NCBI GenBank assembly: GCA_018400895.1
Contig: JAGYLR010000022.1
Location: 1 to 9,815 of the forward strand
Length of the DNA: 9,815 nt
Direction: 5' to 3'
Source of the DNA: a bacterium
GTDB taxonomy: Bacteria > Patescibacteriota > Minisyncoccia > Minisyncoccales > PWPS01
Position numbers and translations under genes: made by a program. The notes beneath the pieces were generated by a model. It saw only the letters and a program-made list of their open reading frames with translations. It was not told the DNA's origin and made no database searches. Shown one piece after another: positions 1 to 5,429 of the stretch (the first letter of the stretch is position 1; every line of letters starts with the position of its first letter).

Positions 1-432
1 TTATTATTGGTTTTATTTGGTTTGATGTTTGTATTTTCGTTGAACGCTATTACAGACACAAAGGTACTTGATGTAATTGGCTATGTTGATGAGGTTTTGT
101 ATATAGAGATTGAAGACACAATTGTTCCATTTGATCTTGTTGGTTCTCCGGGCCAAACTGGGAATGAAAGTATTGGTACTTTGCATGTTTATGCCAATTT
201 ACCGTATGAAATTACTGTTACTTCTGGTAATAATTTTGAGATGGTCCACAGTGGTGGAGATTTTGTCAGTTATGATTTTCTTGTTGACGGCGCGGTTTCT
301 AATGGTAATAATATTCCAGAAAATGCGTTAATGGAGTATGCTTTATCTGTCCAATGGGGATTAATAAATGTAAATCAATACTCTCCGGGAAATTATGAAG
401 ACACAATTACATTTATCGCTACCGCATTATAA
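1..432 (+). CDS. Secreted beta-rich protein, 3' part (5' end outside window)
   Basis: The reading frame is open from base 1 to a TAA at 430-432 and gives 143 residues. The first residues are a hydrophobic run (LLLVLFGLMFVFSLNA) followed by ITDT. This looks like the h-region and cleavage site of a Sec signal peptide. No charged n-region is present inside the window, so the true start lies upstream; the TTG at 7 would leave the signal peptide without its positive end. The mature part is short, acidic and rich in alternating hydrophobic/polar residues, ending in YSPGNYEDTITFIATAL. That closing strand pattern (pGxYxDTITFxxTA) is common in secreted immunoglobulin-like or coat-protein-U-like beta sandwiches. 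Family membership is inference and the function is unknown. An intrinsic terminator follows 45 nt downstream, so this is the last gene of its transcript. Confidence 0.7.
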   Translation, partial: LLLVLFGLMFVFSLNAITDTKVLDVIGYVDEVLYIEIEDTIVPFDLVGSPGQTGNESIGTLHVYANLPYEITVTSGNNFEMVHSGGDFVSYDFLVDGAVSNGNNIPENALMEYALSVQWGLINVNQYSPGNYEDTITFIATAL

Positions 433-477
433 TTATTATCAGTAATTTAAGTTATTTTTGGTGATTTATCCAACCCT

Positions 478-504
478 AAGGGACACAAAAGTGTCCCTTT
501 TTTT
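478..504 (+). terminator. Intrinsic terminator after the secreted-protein gene
   Basis: A perfect 9-bp stem (AAGGGACAC paired with GTGTCCCTT) closes an AAAA loop and runs into a tract of seven T. It separates the first gene from the promoter that begins 13 nt further on. Confidence 0.93.
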
Positions 505-517
505 ATAAGTTTTATAT

Positions 518-546
518 TTGACAGAAACAGATATTTATGATTGAAT
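518..546 (+). promoter_or_regulatory. Sigma-70-type promoter with extended -10
   Basis: A perfect -35 TTGACA (518-523) is followed by 17 bp and a -10 TTGAAT (541-546, 4 of 6 consensus bases). TGA at 538-540 supplies the extended -10 element (TGn) that can compensate for the weak hexamer. The predicted start is near 553, giving a leader of about 36 nt before the GreA-like gene. Confidence 0.75.
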
Positions 547-551
547 ATAAA

Positions 552-564
552 TAGTTCTTTTAAA
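552..564 (+). repeat. 13-nt leader motif, copy 1 (other copy 1741-1753)
   Basis: TAGTTCTTTTAAA occurs here just after the predicted transcription start and again at 1741-1753 in the leader of the 31-residue-repeat gene. In both places it sits between promoter and Shine-Dalgarno. In the first leader it is about 10 nt from GGAGGAGG; in the second it abuts AAAGGAGGA. Function unknown; chance is possible in such AT-rich sequence. Confidence 0.5.
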
Positions 565-588
565 ATTATTTATGGAGGAGGTTGTTAA

Positions 589-1062
589 ATGAACAAGATT
601 CTTATTACCAACAATGGGCTTAAGGAATTAGAAAGATCAATTTCTATAATGAAAAACAACTTAAGTAGTGCTACATTATGGAGAGGAATGTCTGTTCCAG
701 AAAGTGGAGAAGAAAAAGACTGGAAAAAAAAGATTATGCAGCTTGAGAAAATTAGGAATTCTATTATAAGAGTTAAACCAAAAGAGCAGAATCAAGAGGT
801 AAGGATTGGGAATGGAGTTATAATTGAGTTTGATAATGGAGAAACTTTTGAATTTATTCTTGAAGGATATCATCTTGGTTCTACGGCTAATAGAGTTTCG
901 TTATATGCTCCACTTGGGCAAGCAGTATTTAGAGCCAAAAAAGGAGAAAAGAAATTTTTGGTCTATACCCAAAAATGGTCAGGAGAAAGAAGAAAAATGG
1001 GGATTTTAAGAGTAAAAGAAATTTTAACTCCAACAGAAGCAGAAAGAAAATTTGGGAGGTGA
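589..1062 (+). CDS. GreA/GreB-like transcript cleavage factor homologue with altered tip
   Basis: The 157-residue product matches the length and layout of GreA. Residues about 5-65 form a charged, helix-rich N-terminal segment, and residues 70-146 match the FKBP-like Gre C-terminal domain, which contacts RNA polymerase: VRIGNGVIIEF, then a Ser-Leu-x-x-PLGQAVF core (103-114), KKGEKK and a final ILRVKEIL strand. In canonical GreA the coiled-coil tip carries the motif GDLSENAEY, whose acidic residues hold the catalytic Mg in the polymerase secondary channel. Here the corresponding place reads PESGEEKDW (37-45), so acidic residues exist but the motif is not kept and the coiled coil is shorter. 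It may be a paralogue that binds polymerase without normal cleavage activity; that is inference. Start ATG 589 is fixed by GGAGGAGG at 574-581. It is the first gene of a two-gene unit and its stop lies inside the Shine-Dalgarno region of the next gene. Confidence 0.78.
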   Translation: MNKILITNNGLKELERSISIMKNNLSSATLWRGMSVPESGEEKDWKKKIMQLEKIRNSIIRVKPKEQNQEVRIGNGVIIEFDNGETFEFILEGYHLGSTANRVSLYAPLGQAVFRAKKGEKKFLVYTQKWSGERRKMGILRVKEILTPTEAERKFGR

Positions 1063-1063
1063 T
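1054..1063 (+). promoter_or_regulatory. Strong Shine-Dalgarno that decides the start of the kinase-like gene
   Basis: GGGAGGTGAT is nearly a full anti-SD complement. It lies at the very end of the GreA-like gene. Its GGAGG core is 8 nt from ATG 1068 but only 2 nt from ATG 1062, so 1068 is the favoured start. The overlap implies translational coupling of the pair. Confidence 0.8.
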
Positions 1064-1067
1064 GTAT

Positions 1068-1652
1068 ATGTTTACGGTTTGTCCTTTTATCATATCTATT
1101 GATGGAAGTGATAGTAAAGCAAGAAGTTCTTTTGCAGTAAGATTATCAGAAGAGCTAAAAAGAAAGAGCAATAAAGATTCTATTGTGATTAACCCTAATA
1201 GTTTTAATTCTTCTTCTACCTCAAGAAGATACAAAGAGTGTATGAACAGTATAGATGTAAGGATTGGAAAAGATTACTCAAGATACATTGGATATCTTCT
1301 TTTAGCAATAAGAGCAAATTATAGTGAAGTGGTTCTCTCATATGCTAAAATGGAGAAGATAGTAATTCTTGATTCTTCTGAGATAGAATTTTTGTCTTTT
1401 TTGGCTATTCACGGCCAAAGTAACACCACTGATCATGCAGTAGATTATGTAAAAAGAGGTTTAGTGACTTATGGTGTTCAGCCAAAACTTAGAATCCTTG
1501 TTAAAAACGAAAAAAGTGATGTTTACTCTTGGGCTGCAAAATTAATTGGAGAGCTAAAAACTGATGATAAGATTATTTGGGAAGGAATTGATAAAACCAA
1601 AAGTTCATTTGAAAACGTTGTTAAACAATCGTTATTGGTAAGTTCTTTTTAA
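1068..1652 (+). CDS. Thymidylate/deoxynucleoside kinase-like P-loop protein, degenerate active site
   Basis: The 194-residue product has the opening layout of a thymidylate kinase: a beta strand (FIISIDG, residues 7-13), a P-loop position, then an amphipathic helix (FAVRLSEELKRK). The P-loop reads G-S-D-S-K-A-R-S (13-20), where the Walker A consensus is GxxxxGK[ST]; the second Gly is Ala and the catalytic Lys is Arg. A middle segment, LLLAIRANYSEVVLSYAK followed by IVILDSS (98-104) and FLAIHG (111-116), lines up with the family pattern R-x-x-x-I-x-x-x-L and VI-DRY-x-x-S-x-x-A-Y-Q-G, but the DRY motif is LDS. HAVDYVKRGLVTYGVQPKLRILVK (123-146) resembles the region preceding the lid. So the fold can be argued but catalysis cannot; the match is from motifs only. 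A longer ORF extends in frame to 975, but that part lies inside the GreA-like gene in another frame and lacks a ribosome site. A terminator follows. Confidence 0.6.
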   Translation: MFTVCPFIISIDGSDSKARSSFAVRLSEELKRKSNKDSIVINPNSFNSSSTSRRYKECMNSIDVRIGKDYSRYIGYLLLAIRANYSEVVLSYAKMEKIVILDSSEIEFLSFLAIHGQSNTTDHAVDYVKRGLVTYGVQPKLRILVKNEKSDVYSWAAKLIGELKTDDKIIWEGIDKTKSSFENVVKQSLLVSSF

Positions 1653-1657
1653 TTTTT

Positions 1658-1683
1658 AAGGGGCACTTTTAGTGCCTCTTTTT
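1658..1683 (+). terminator. Intrinsic terminator after the kinase-like gene
   Basis: AAGGGGCACT pairs with AGTGCCTCTT (one G-T pair) around a TTT loop, followed by Ts. The adjoining promoter's -35 begins two bases later, so the two elements are packed back to back. Confidence 0.92.
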
Positions 1684-1684
1684 A

Positions 1685-1713
1685 TTGACATAGCATAAAT
1701 ATTACTTTATAAT
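1685..1713 (+). promoter_or_regulatory. Perfect-consensus sigma-70 promoter of the repeat-protein gene
   Basis: TTGACA (1685-1690), exactly 17 bp, then TATAAT (1708-1713). Both hexamers are full matches to the housekeeping consensus, the strongest promoter seen in this window. The predicted start is near 1720, leaving a leader of about 43 nt that begins with a hairpin. Confidence 0.92.
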
Positions 1714-1720
1714 TAAACAA

Positions 1721-1736
1721 ACCTGTAAAAGCAGGT
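1721..1736 (+). promoter_or_regulatory. Short hairpin at the 5' end of the leader
   Basis: ACCTGT and GCAGGT (5 Watson-Crick pairs plus one G-T) enclose an AAAA loop. It would form at the very 5' end of the predicted transcript. A 5'-terminal stem of this kind can protect mRNA from decay; it is not followed by a T-tract, so it is not a terminator. GTAAAAGCAGG from this hairpin recurs exactly at 1784-1794 in the early coding sequence. Confidence 0.5.
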
Positions 1737-1740
1737 ATTT

Positions 1741-1753
1741 TAGTTCTTTTAAA
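1741..1753 (+). repeat. 13-nt leader motif, copy 2 (other copy 552-564)
   Basis: TAGTTCTTTTAAA, identical to the element in the leader of the GreA-like gene. Here it runs directly into the Shine-Dalgarno AAAGGAGGA (1751-1759). Confidence 0.5.
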
Positions 1754-1762
1754 GGAGGATTT

Positions 1763-2494
1763 ATGGAGCTTATAAGAAAGACCGTAAAAGCAGGAGATTT
1801 TAAGCATTTATTTAAAATTTCTCACAAAGGAGATATTATTGTAATCTATGATGGTACTTGGCGGGAATGGAGAGTTCATCCAGAAGGAATAGTAGTGAGA
1901 ATTAACGGAAGTTTTTTGCTTAATGCCCTTTATCCACTGTATACTGGTGAAGATAAACACTGGTGGAGCCATGAAAAAGGAATTGTTATTAAAAAAGAAG
2001 ACGAATTTCTTTTAAATGGAAAAAGCTTGCTCTACAAAGGATCTTGTGATGAATGGAAACTTCATGAAAAAGGAGTAGTTATAAGAAAGAAGGATAAGTT
2101 TAGCTTGAATGGCGAGGTGTGGCTTTATAGAGGTGATTACGATGAGTGGCAAACCTTTCTTTTGGGAATTATTGTCAGAAAAGGAAACCAGTTTTTCATA
2201 AATGGTAATAATTTAATTTATAAAGGTGAGTATGACGAATGGTCTGGACACAGACACGGAATTATTGTCAGAAAAGGAAACCAGTTTTTTTTGAATGGAT
2301 GGGTTTTAGTGTATGAAGGCGAGTATGATGGTTGGATTACTCAAGATGAAGGTATAATAATAAAAAAGAAAGATTGCCTGTTTTTAAATGGAGAAACTCT
2401 TCTTTATGAAGGAGATTTTGATGAAGTACAAACATCAAGTCTTGGATTATTCATCAGAAAGGGTAATAGGTTTATGCTTGCTCCTTGCAAATAA
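1763..2494 (+). CDS. 31-residue-repeat beta protein, function unknown
   Basis: The 243-residue product is almost wholly repetitive. Units start with Gly at residues 42, 73, 104, 135, 166, 197 and 228, exactly 31 apart, with a diverged unit at 11-41 and a half unit at 228-243. The consensus is G-[IV]-[IV]-[IV]-[RK]-K-x-[DN]-x-F-x-[LI]-N-G-x-x-x-L-Y-x-G-x-Y-D-E-W, then about five variable residues often containing His. Each unit would give three or four short beta strands with an aromatic/acidic turn (YDEW). No signal peptide, transmembrane segment or catalytic motif is seen, so a cytoplasmic scaffold or binding protein is likely. Seven units plus a closing half unit would suit a closed propeller or a solenoid, and the pattern loosely recalls WG-type repeats; both ideas are inference. 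Start ATG 1763 follows AAAGGAGGA. The gene is monocistronic between a consensus promoter and a terminator, implying high expression. The next gene encodes one unit of the same kind. Confidence 0.85.
   Translation: MELIRKTVKAGDFKHLFKISHKGDIIVIYDGTWREWRVHPEGIVVRINGSFLLNALYPLYTGEDKHWWSHEKGIVIKKEDEFLLNGKSLLYKGSCDEWKLHEKGVVIRKKDKFSLNGEVWLYRGDYDEWQTFLLGIIVRKGNQFFINGNNLIYKGEYDEWSGHRHGIIVRKGNQFFLNGWVLVYEGEYDGWITQDEGIIIKKKDCLFLNGETLLYEGDFDEVQTSSLGLFIRKGNRFMLAPCK
1793..2494 (+). repeat. Tandem 93-bp coding repeats
   Basis: The 31-codon units begin at 1793 (diverged), 1886, 1979, 2072, 2165, 2258 and 2351, with a partial unit from 2444. The period is exactly 93 bp with no indels from 1886 onward, which points to in-frame tandem duplication. 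Confidence 0.88.
2165..2289 (+). repeat. Recent duplication: identical 32-nt blocks 93 bp apart
   Basis: Bases 2165-2196 and 2258-2289 are identical across all 32 positions, including synonymous sites, while other units differ at many third codon positions. Units 135-165 and 166-196 of the protein are therefore probably the newest copies, or have undergone gene conversion. Confidence 0.85.
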
Positions 2495-2503
2495 TCTTTC
2501 AAG

Positions 2504-2528
2504 ACCGAGGTTTTTACCTCGGTTTTTT
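2504..2528 (+). terminator. Intrinsic terminator after the repeat-protein gene
   Basis: ACCGAGG pairs with CCTCGGT in a 7-bp stem around TTTTTA, followed by six T. It lies 10 nt after the stop codon. Confidence 0.93.
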
Positions 2529-2533
2529 GTTGT

Positions 2534-2553
2534 AAATTTTGATAAATTTTGAT
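2534..2553 (+). repeat. Tandem 10-nt direct repeat upstream of the nuclease operon
   Basis: AAATTTTGAT occurs twice back to back in the only non-coding stretch between the preceding terminator and the operon's first gene. The period is about one helical turn, which would suit cooperative binding of a regulator to one DNA face. A candidate -10, TATAAA, lies at 2569-2574, but no good -35 is spaced correctly. Regulatory meaning is speculative. Confidence 0.4.
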
Positions 2554-2590
2554 AGATTTAAATAAAGTTATAAATCAATACTTAATAAAT

Positions 2591-2806
2591 ATGCCAGAAA
2601 AATTTAGAGGATTTACTCCAGAGTTTAGAGGAGAAGATGACCCTGAGTTAATGGACATAAAAAAGGTTCCGGAAGTAACTATGCATGAAGATGAAATTCA
2701 TGTTGATGGAAAAAAGATTTATAAAGGAAAATATGATGGATGGAGAATACGTTCAGGATATCTTGAAGTAAGAAGAGGAGATAAAAAGAAGAAATTTGAA
2801 ATATAG
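2591..2806 (+). CDS. Small protein with one copy of the YDxW repeat
   Basis: From ATG 2591 the product is 71 residues; an in-frame TTG at 2549 would add 14. Neither start has a Shine-Dalgarno. ATG is preferred because the TTG lies only 20 nt after the upstream terminator. The N-terminal half is acidic (FRGFTPEFRGEDDPELMD). The C-terminal half, from about residue 33 (EIHVDGKKIYKGKYDGW, then GYLEVRRGDKKKKFEI), matches one and a half units of the 31-residue repeat of the preceding gene: N/D-G-x-x-x-Y-x-G-x-Y-D-x-W, then G-x-x-x-V-R-R-G-[DN]. It therefore seems to be a minimal relative of the repeat protein, placed at the head of the nuclease/methyltransferase operon and ending 2 nt before it. 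Function unknown. Confidence 0.65.
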   Translation: MPEKFRGFTPEFRGEDDPELMDIKKVPEVTMHEDEIHVDGKKIYKGKYDGWRIRSGYLEVRRGDKKKKFEI

Positions 2807-2808
2807 GT

Positions 2809-3558
2809 ATGTCTGATTATTATAAGCCTATAAGAGGAAGTTCGTATAATTATAAAGGTAAACACTTTAAGTTAAGTCGTTCTAAAATAGATCTTTTTAT
2901 AGAGTGTCCGCGTTGTTTTTATATAGATAATAAATTAGGGATTAAACGTCCTCCAGGGTATCCTTTTGCTTTAAATAGTGCTGTAGACTTTTTACTTAAA
3001 AAAGAATTTGATGTTTTGCGAAAAACAGGAGAGACACATAAATTAATAGAACGTTATGGCGTTGATGCCCGTCCGGTTGCTCATGAAAAGCTTAATGAAT
3101 GGAGAGAAAATTTTAAAGGAGTAAAAGTTTTTCATAAAGAAACTGGATTCACTATTACAGGGGCGATAGATGATTTGTGGATAAATTCTAAAAATGAATA
3201 TATAGTTGTTGATTATAAGGCAACTTCTAAAAATGAAGAGATAGTTGAGTTGAATAAAAAGTGGCAAGATAGTTACAAAAGACAAATGGAGATTTATCAG
3301 TGGCTTTTACGAAACAATGGTTTAGTTGTTTCTAATACAGGTTATTTTGTTTATTGTAATGGTCGTACTGATGTTGAAAAGTTTGACGGTAAACTTGAAT
3401 TTGACATAACCTTAATACCTTATACTGGAGATGATTCTTGGTTAGAAGAAACTCTTTTTCAAATTAAAGAGGTTCTTGAAAAAGATACTATTCCACAACC
3501 AGGCAATGATTGTGATTTTTGTGCTTATAGAAAAGCAGTAAAAAATGCTTTATTATGA
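2809..3558 (+). CDS. PD-(D/E)XK nuclease, Cas4/RecB-like, with four candidate metal-binding cysteines
   Basis: The 249-residue product carries the marks of the PD-(D/E)XK nuclease superfamily (PDDEXK_1, Cas4 and AddB-like). These are an N-terminal LSRSKIDLFIECPRCFY (22-38), GAIDDLW (118-124) with the metal-binding Asp121, VVDYKAT (133-139) with Asp135 and Lys137 as the D-x-K core, and KRQMEIYQWLL (157-167) with the Q-x-x-x-Y motif of RecB-type enzymes. C33 and C36 (CPRC) near the N-terminus and C235 and C238 (CDFC) near the C-terminus could hold an Fe-S cluster or zinc. Cas4 and AddB use one N-terminal and three C-terminal cysteines, so this 2+2 arrangement differs. It is predicted to cut DNA, most likely in repair or end processing. 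No cas1, cas2, repeat array or helicase gene is nearby, so a CRISPR role is not supported. The stop overlaps the methyltransferase start by 4 nt. Confidence 0.85.
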   Translation: MSDYYKPIRGSSYNYKGKHFKLSRSKIDLFIECPRCFYIDNKLGIKRPPGYPFALNSAVDFLLKKEFDVLRKTGETHKLIERYGVDARPVAHEKLNEWRENFKGVKVFHKETGFTITGAIDDLWINSKNEYIVVDYKATSKNEEIVELNKKWQDSYKRQMEIYQWLLRNNGLVVSNTGYFVYCNGRTDVEKFDGKLEFDITLIPYTGDDSWLEETLFQIKEVLEKDTIPQPGNDCDFCAYRKAVKNALL

Positions 3559-4259
3559 AAAAATTCTATGAAAATGAGTTTGAAAATTTTCTTGTTTGTA
3601 CAGATGAGAAGAAGGTTTTATTTGAAGAAATATTAAAGGAAATAAAAAATAGAGAAGTTTCTTCAATGCTTGACTTAGGGGCTGGTAATGGATTTTTAAG
3701 TGTTCCTTTGTCAAAACAAGTGGACAGATATGTTGCTGTTGAAAAGAGTACTTATTTTGCTAAAAAATTAGATAAATTAAATATAGAGGTAGTTAAAAAG
3801 AATTTTCCGTTTAAAATAAAAGAGAAGTTTGATATGGTGTTAATATCTCACTCACTTCCAAAGAAAAACTATAAAAGATTTATAAAATCAGCATTTGATA
3901 CTGTAGAAAAAGGAGGATGTTTACTGATAATTAATGGAGAGAGAAAAAACAGTGATTGGGTAAAACTTTTAAAAAAGATAGGGGAGGGCGATGAATTTGT
4001 TCGCGATCATCTATCTGAATCATTAAAATTACTAGGTAAAGTAGATACAAGAAAAGTTAAAACTCGTGTTTGTGGAAAAAATAAACAAGATTTACTTCAT
4101 GCGCTATCGTTTGTTTTTAGTGATGGGGATAAAAAGTTAAAGAAAAAGTTTTTATCACATAAAGAAGAGGTGGTTACTTTTTTATCAAAGTATGAAACAA
4201 AAAATGAAGTTTTGTTCCCTTTTTATCATCTTTTTACTATTATTAAAAAAGATATTTGA
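3555..4259 (+). CDS. Class I SAM-dependent methyltransferase, substrate unknown
   Basis: The 234-residue product has a Rossmann-type methyltransferase core: motif I MLDLGAGNGFLSVPL (38-52) for SAM binding, the acidic end of strand beta-2 in YVAVEKS (59-65, Glu63), FDMVLISHSLP (92-102) at the motif IV position, and EKGGCLLII (118-126) before beta-5. Motif IV lacks the [DNS]PP[YFW] of DNA and protein N-methyltransferases, so this is not an obvious restriction-modification enzyme; it resembles small-molecule, RNA or lipid methyltransferases. The C-terminal 80 residues are Lys-rich and helical with no recognised domain. The ATG lies in an ATGA overlap with the nuclease stop and has no Shine-Dalgarno, so it probably depends on translational coupling. 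A TTG at 4256 overlaps its end, but the glutaredoxin-like gene more likely starts at 4262. Confidence 0.83.
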   Translation: MKKFYENEFENFLVCTDEKKVLFEEILKEIKNREVSSMLDLGAGNGFLSVPLSKQVDRYVAVEKSTYFAKKLDKLNIEVVKKNFPFKIKEKFDMVLISHSLPKKNYKRFIKSAFDTVEKGGCLLIINGERKNSDWVKLLKKIGEGDEFVRDHLSESLKLLGKVDTRKVKTRVCGKNKQDLLHALSFVFSDGDKKLKKKFLSHKEEVVTFLSKYETKNEVLFPFYHLFTIIKKDI

Positions 4260-4261
4260 AT

Positions 4262-4519
4262 ATGAATAAAATTGATTCCACTAAGTTAACTATATATACT
4301 GCAAATTTTTGTGTTTGGTGTAGACTTGCTAAAAAGTTTTTAAAGGCAAATAAAGTAGAATTTGAAGAGAAAAATATAGATCTTAAAAATGATTATCGTG
4401 AGCAACTTCTTTCAAAGGCGGGAAAGATGGTGGTTCCGGTAATTGAGGTTGGAAGTGAGGTTGTTATTGGGTTTGATAGAAAAAAATTAGAAAAAATAAT
4501 GGGAATTTCAAATGATTAA
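4262..4519 (+). CDS. Glutaredoxin-like redox protein (CVWC), NrdH/YruB type
   Basis: The product is 85 residues from ATG 4262; a TTG start at 4256 would add two residues and overlap the upstream stop. The thioredoxin fold of small glutaredoxins is clear: strand LTIYTANF, redox motif C17-V-W-C20, helix RLAKKFLKAN, VEFEEKNIDLKND, then VVPVIEV with the cis-Pro59, and the G70-F71-D72 turn before a final helix. The usual CPxC/CPYC is replaced by CVWC. Proteins of this type without the glutathione-binding residues are commonly reduced directly by a thioredoxin reductase. The next gene, overlapping by 8 nt, encodes such a flavoenzyme, so this is its probable electron acceptor. Likely downstream targets are disulfides in ribonucleotide reductase or peroxiredoxin, neither of which is in the window. 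Confidence 0.87.
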   Translation: MNKIDSTKLTIYTANFCVWCRLAKKFLKANKVEFEEKNIDLKNDYREQLLSKAGKMVVPVIEVGSEVVIGFDRKKLEKIMGISND

Positions 4520-5429
4520 AAAAGATGTAGTTGTAATTGGAGCTTCTGCTGCTGGTATTTCGGCAGGGATATATCTTGCTCGCCATAAATTTGATTTTGT
4601 GATTTTGTCAGAAAATATTGGTGGTGAAGTTATCACTTCTGGGGAGGTGAATAATTATCCTGGATTTTTACAAACAACAGGCGCTGAACTTGCTACAAAA
4701 CTAGAAGAACATATTAATTTTTATGGAGATTATATAGTTTCTCCTCTAACTGTTACAAAAATAGAAAAAAATAGTGAAGGGTTTACTGTTTTTGGAGATG
4801 AAGAGAATTATTTATGTAAATCAGTTATCTTTGCTACAGGAGGACACCCAAGAAAACTAAATATTGAAGGAGAGGAACAGTTTTCTGGTAAGGGAATAAG
4901 TTATTGTACGGTATGTGACGGTCCAATATTTAAAGATAAATCAGTTGCTGTAATTGGTGGAGGAAATACCGCTAACGAATCAGCAATTATGTTATCTGAG
5001 ATTGCTAATAAAGTTTATTTGCTTACGGTAAATGAAAATATGTGTGGTGATGAGATGCTTATTAAAAAGATAAAATCTCTTTCTAATGTGCAGATTATAA
5101 CTAAAGCTAATGTTAAGAGGTTTTTGGGAGAAGTATTTTTAGAAAAATTGGAGTACGAAAGAGAAGGGGATAGGTATGAACTTAATATAAAAGGAGCGTT
5201 TGTAAATATTGGATGGACTCCAAATAGTTCTTCTGCTCCTGTAAATATTGAAAAAGATGAAAAAAATTATATAAAGATAAATTCACTGTGCAATACTTCT
5301 TTATCTGGATTTTTTGCGGCAGGAGATGTTACTGATATTTCACATAATCAGATAGGTATAGCTGTAGGTCACGGAATAATTTGTGCATTAGAGGCGATAA
5401 ATTATGTTAATAAAAATACCCGCAATTAA
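4512..5429 (+). CDS. trxB: Thioredoxin reductase-fold flavoprotein with AhpF-like cofactor site
   Basis: The 305-residue length matches bacterial TrxB. Visible parts are the FAD dinucleotide fold VVVIGASAAGISAG (6-19), NNYPGF (47-52), FATGGHPRKL (107-116), the redox-active C132-T-V-C135-DGP, the NAD(P) fold VIGGGNTANESA (147-158), and the FAD-binding end FFAAGDVTD (267-275) followed by HNQIGIAVGHG. NADPH-specific TrxB has HRRxxxR after the second Rossmann strand; here residues 170-182 read LLTVNENMCGDEM, without arginines and resembling the NADH-using AhpF subunit of alkyl hydroperoxide reductase. NADH preference is therefore plausible. AhpF fuses a glutaredoxin-like double-thioredoxin domain to this flavoprotein core; here a separate glutaredoxin-like gene sits directly upstream, overlapping by 8 nt. 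The gene symbol gives fold and family; physiological partner and cofactor are inferred. Its stop codon lies in the terminator loop. Confidence 0.88.
   Translation: MIKKDVVVIGASAAGISAGIYLARHKFDFVILSENIGGEVITSGEVNNYPGFLQTTGAELATKLEEHINFYGDYIVSPLTVTKIEKNSEGFTVFGDEENYLCKSVIFATGGHPRKLNIEGEEQFSGKGISYCTVCDGPIFKDKSVAVIGGGNTANESAIMLSEIANKVYLLTVNENMCGDEMLIKKIKSLSNVQIITKANVKRFLGEVFLEKLEYEREGDRYELNIKGAFVNIGWTPNSSSAPVNIEKDEKNYIKINSLCNTSLSGFFAAGDVTDISHNQIGIAVGHGIICALEAINYVNKNTRN

Noticed and set aside
975..1067. 31-residue N-terminal extension of the kinase-like gene starting at 975
   Set aside because: It lies wholly inside the GreA-like gene in another frame, is Lys/Arg/Asn-rich low-quality sequence without a ribosome site, and the strong Shine-Dalgarno at 1054-1063 points to ATG 1068.
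929..1234. Minus-strand ORF of 101 residues opposite the GreA-like and kinase-like genes
   Set aside because: It is Leu/Phe-rich because it reads the complement of Lys/Arg/Glu-rich coding sequence, and it has no ribosome site.
1763..2494. CRISPR-like or non-coding satellite array
   Set aside because: The period is exactly 93 bp with an unbroken reading frame, strong promoter and ribosome site, so the repetition is in a protein.
2809..3558. CRISPR-associated Cas4
   Set aside because: The nuclease motifs fit the wider PD-(D/E)XK group. There is no repeat array, cas1 or cas2 in the window and the cysteine pattern differs from Cas4.
2809..4259. Restriction-modification system formed by nuclease plus methyltransferase
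   Set aside because: The methyltransferase lacks the [DNS]PP[YFW] motif and any target recognition domain, so DNA modification is not supported.
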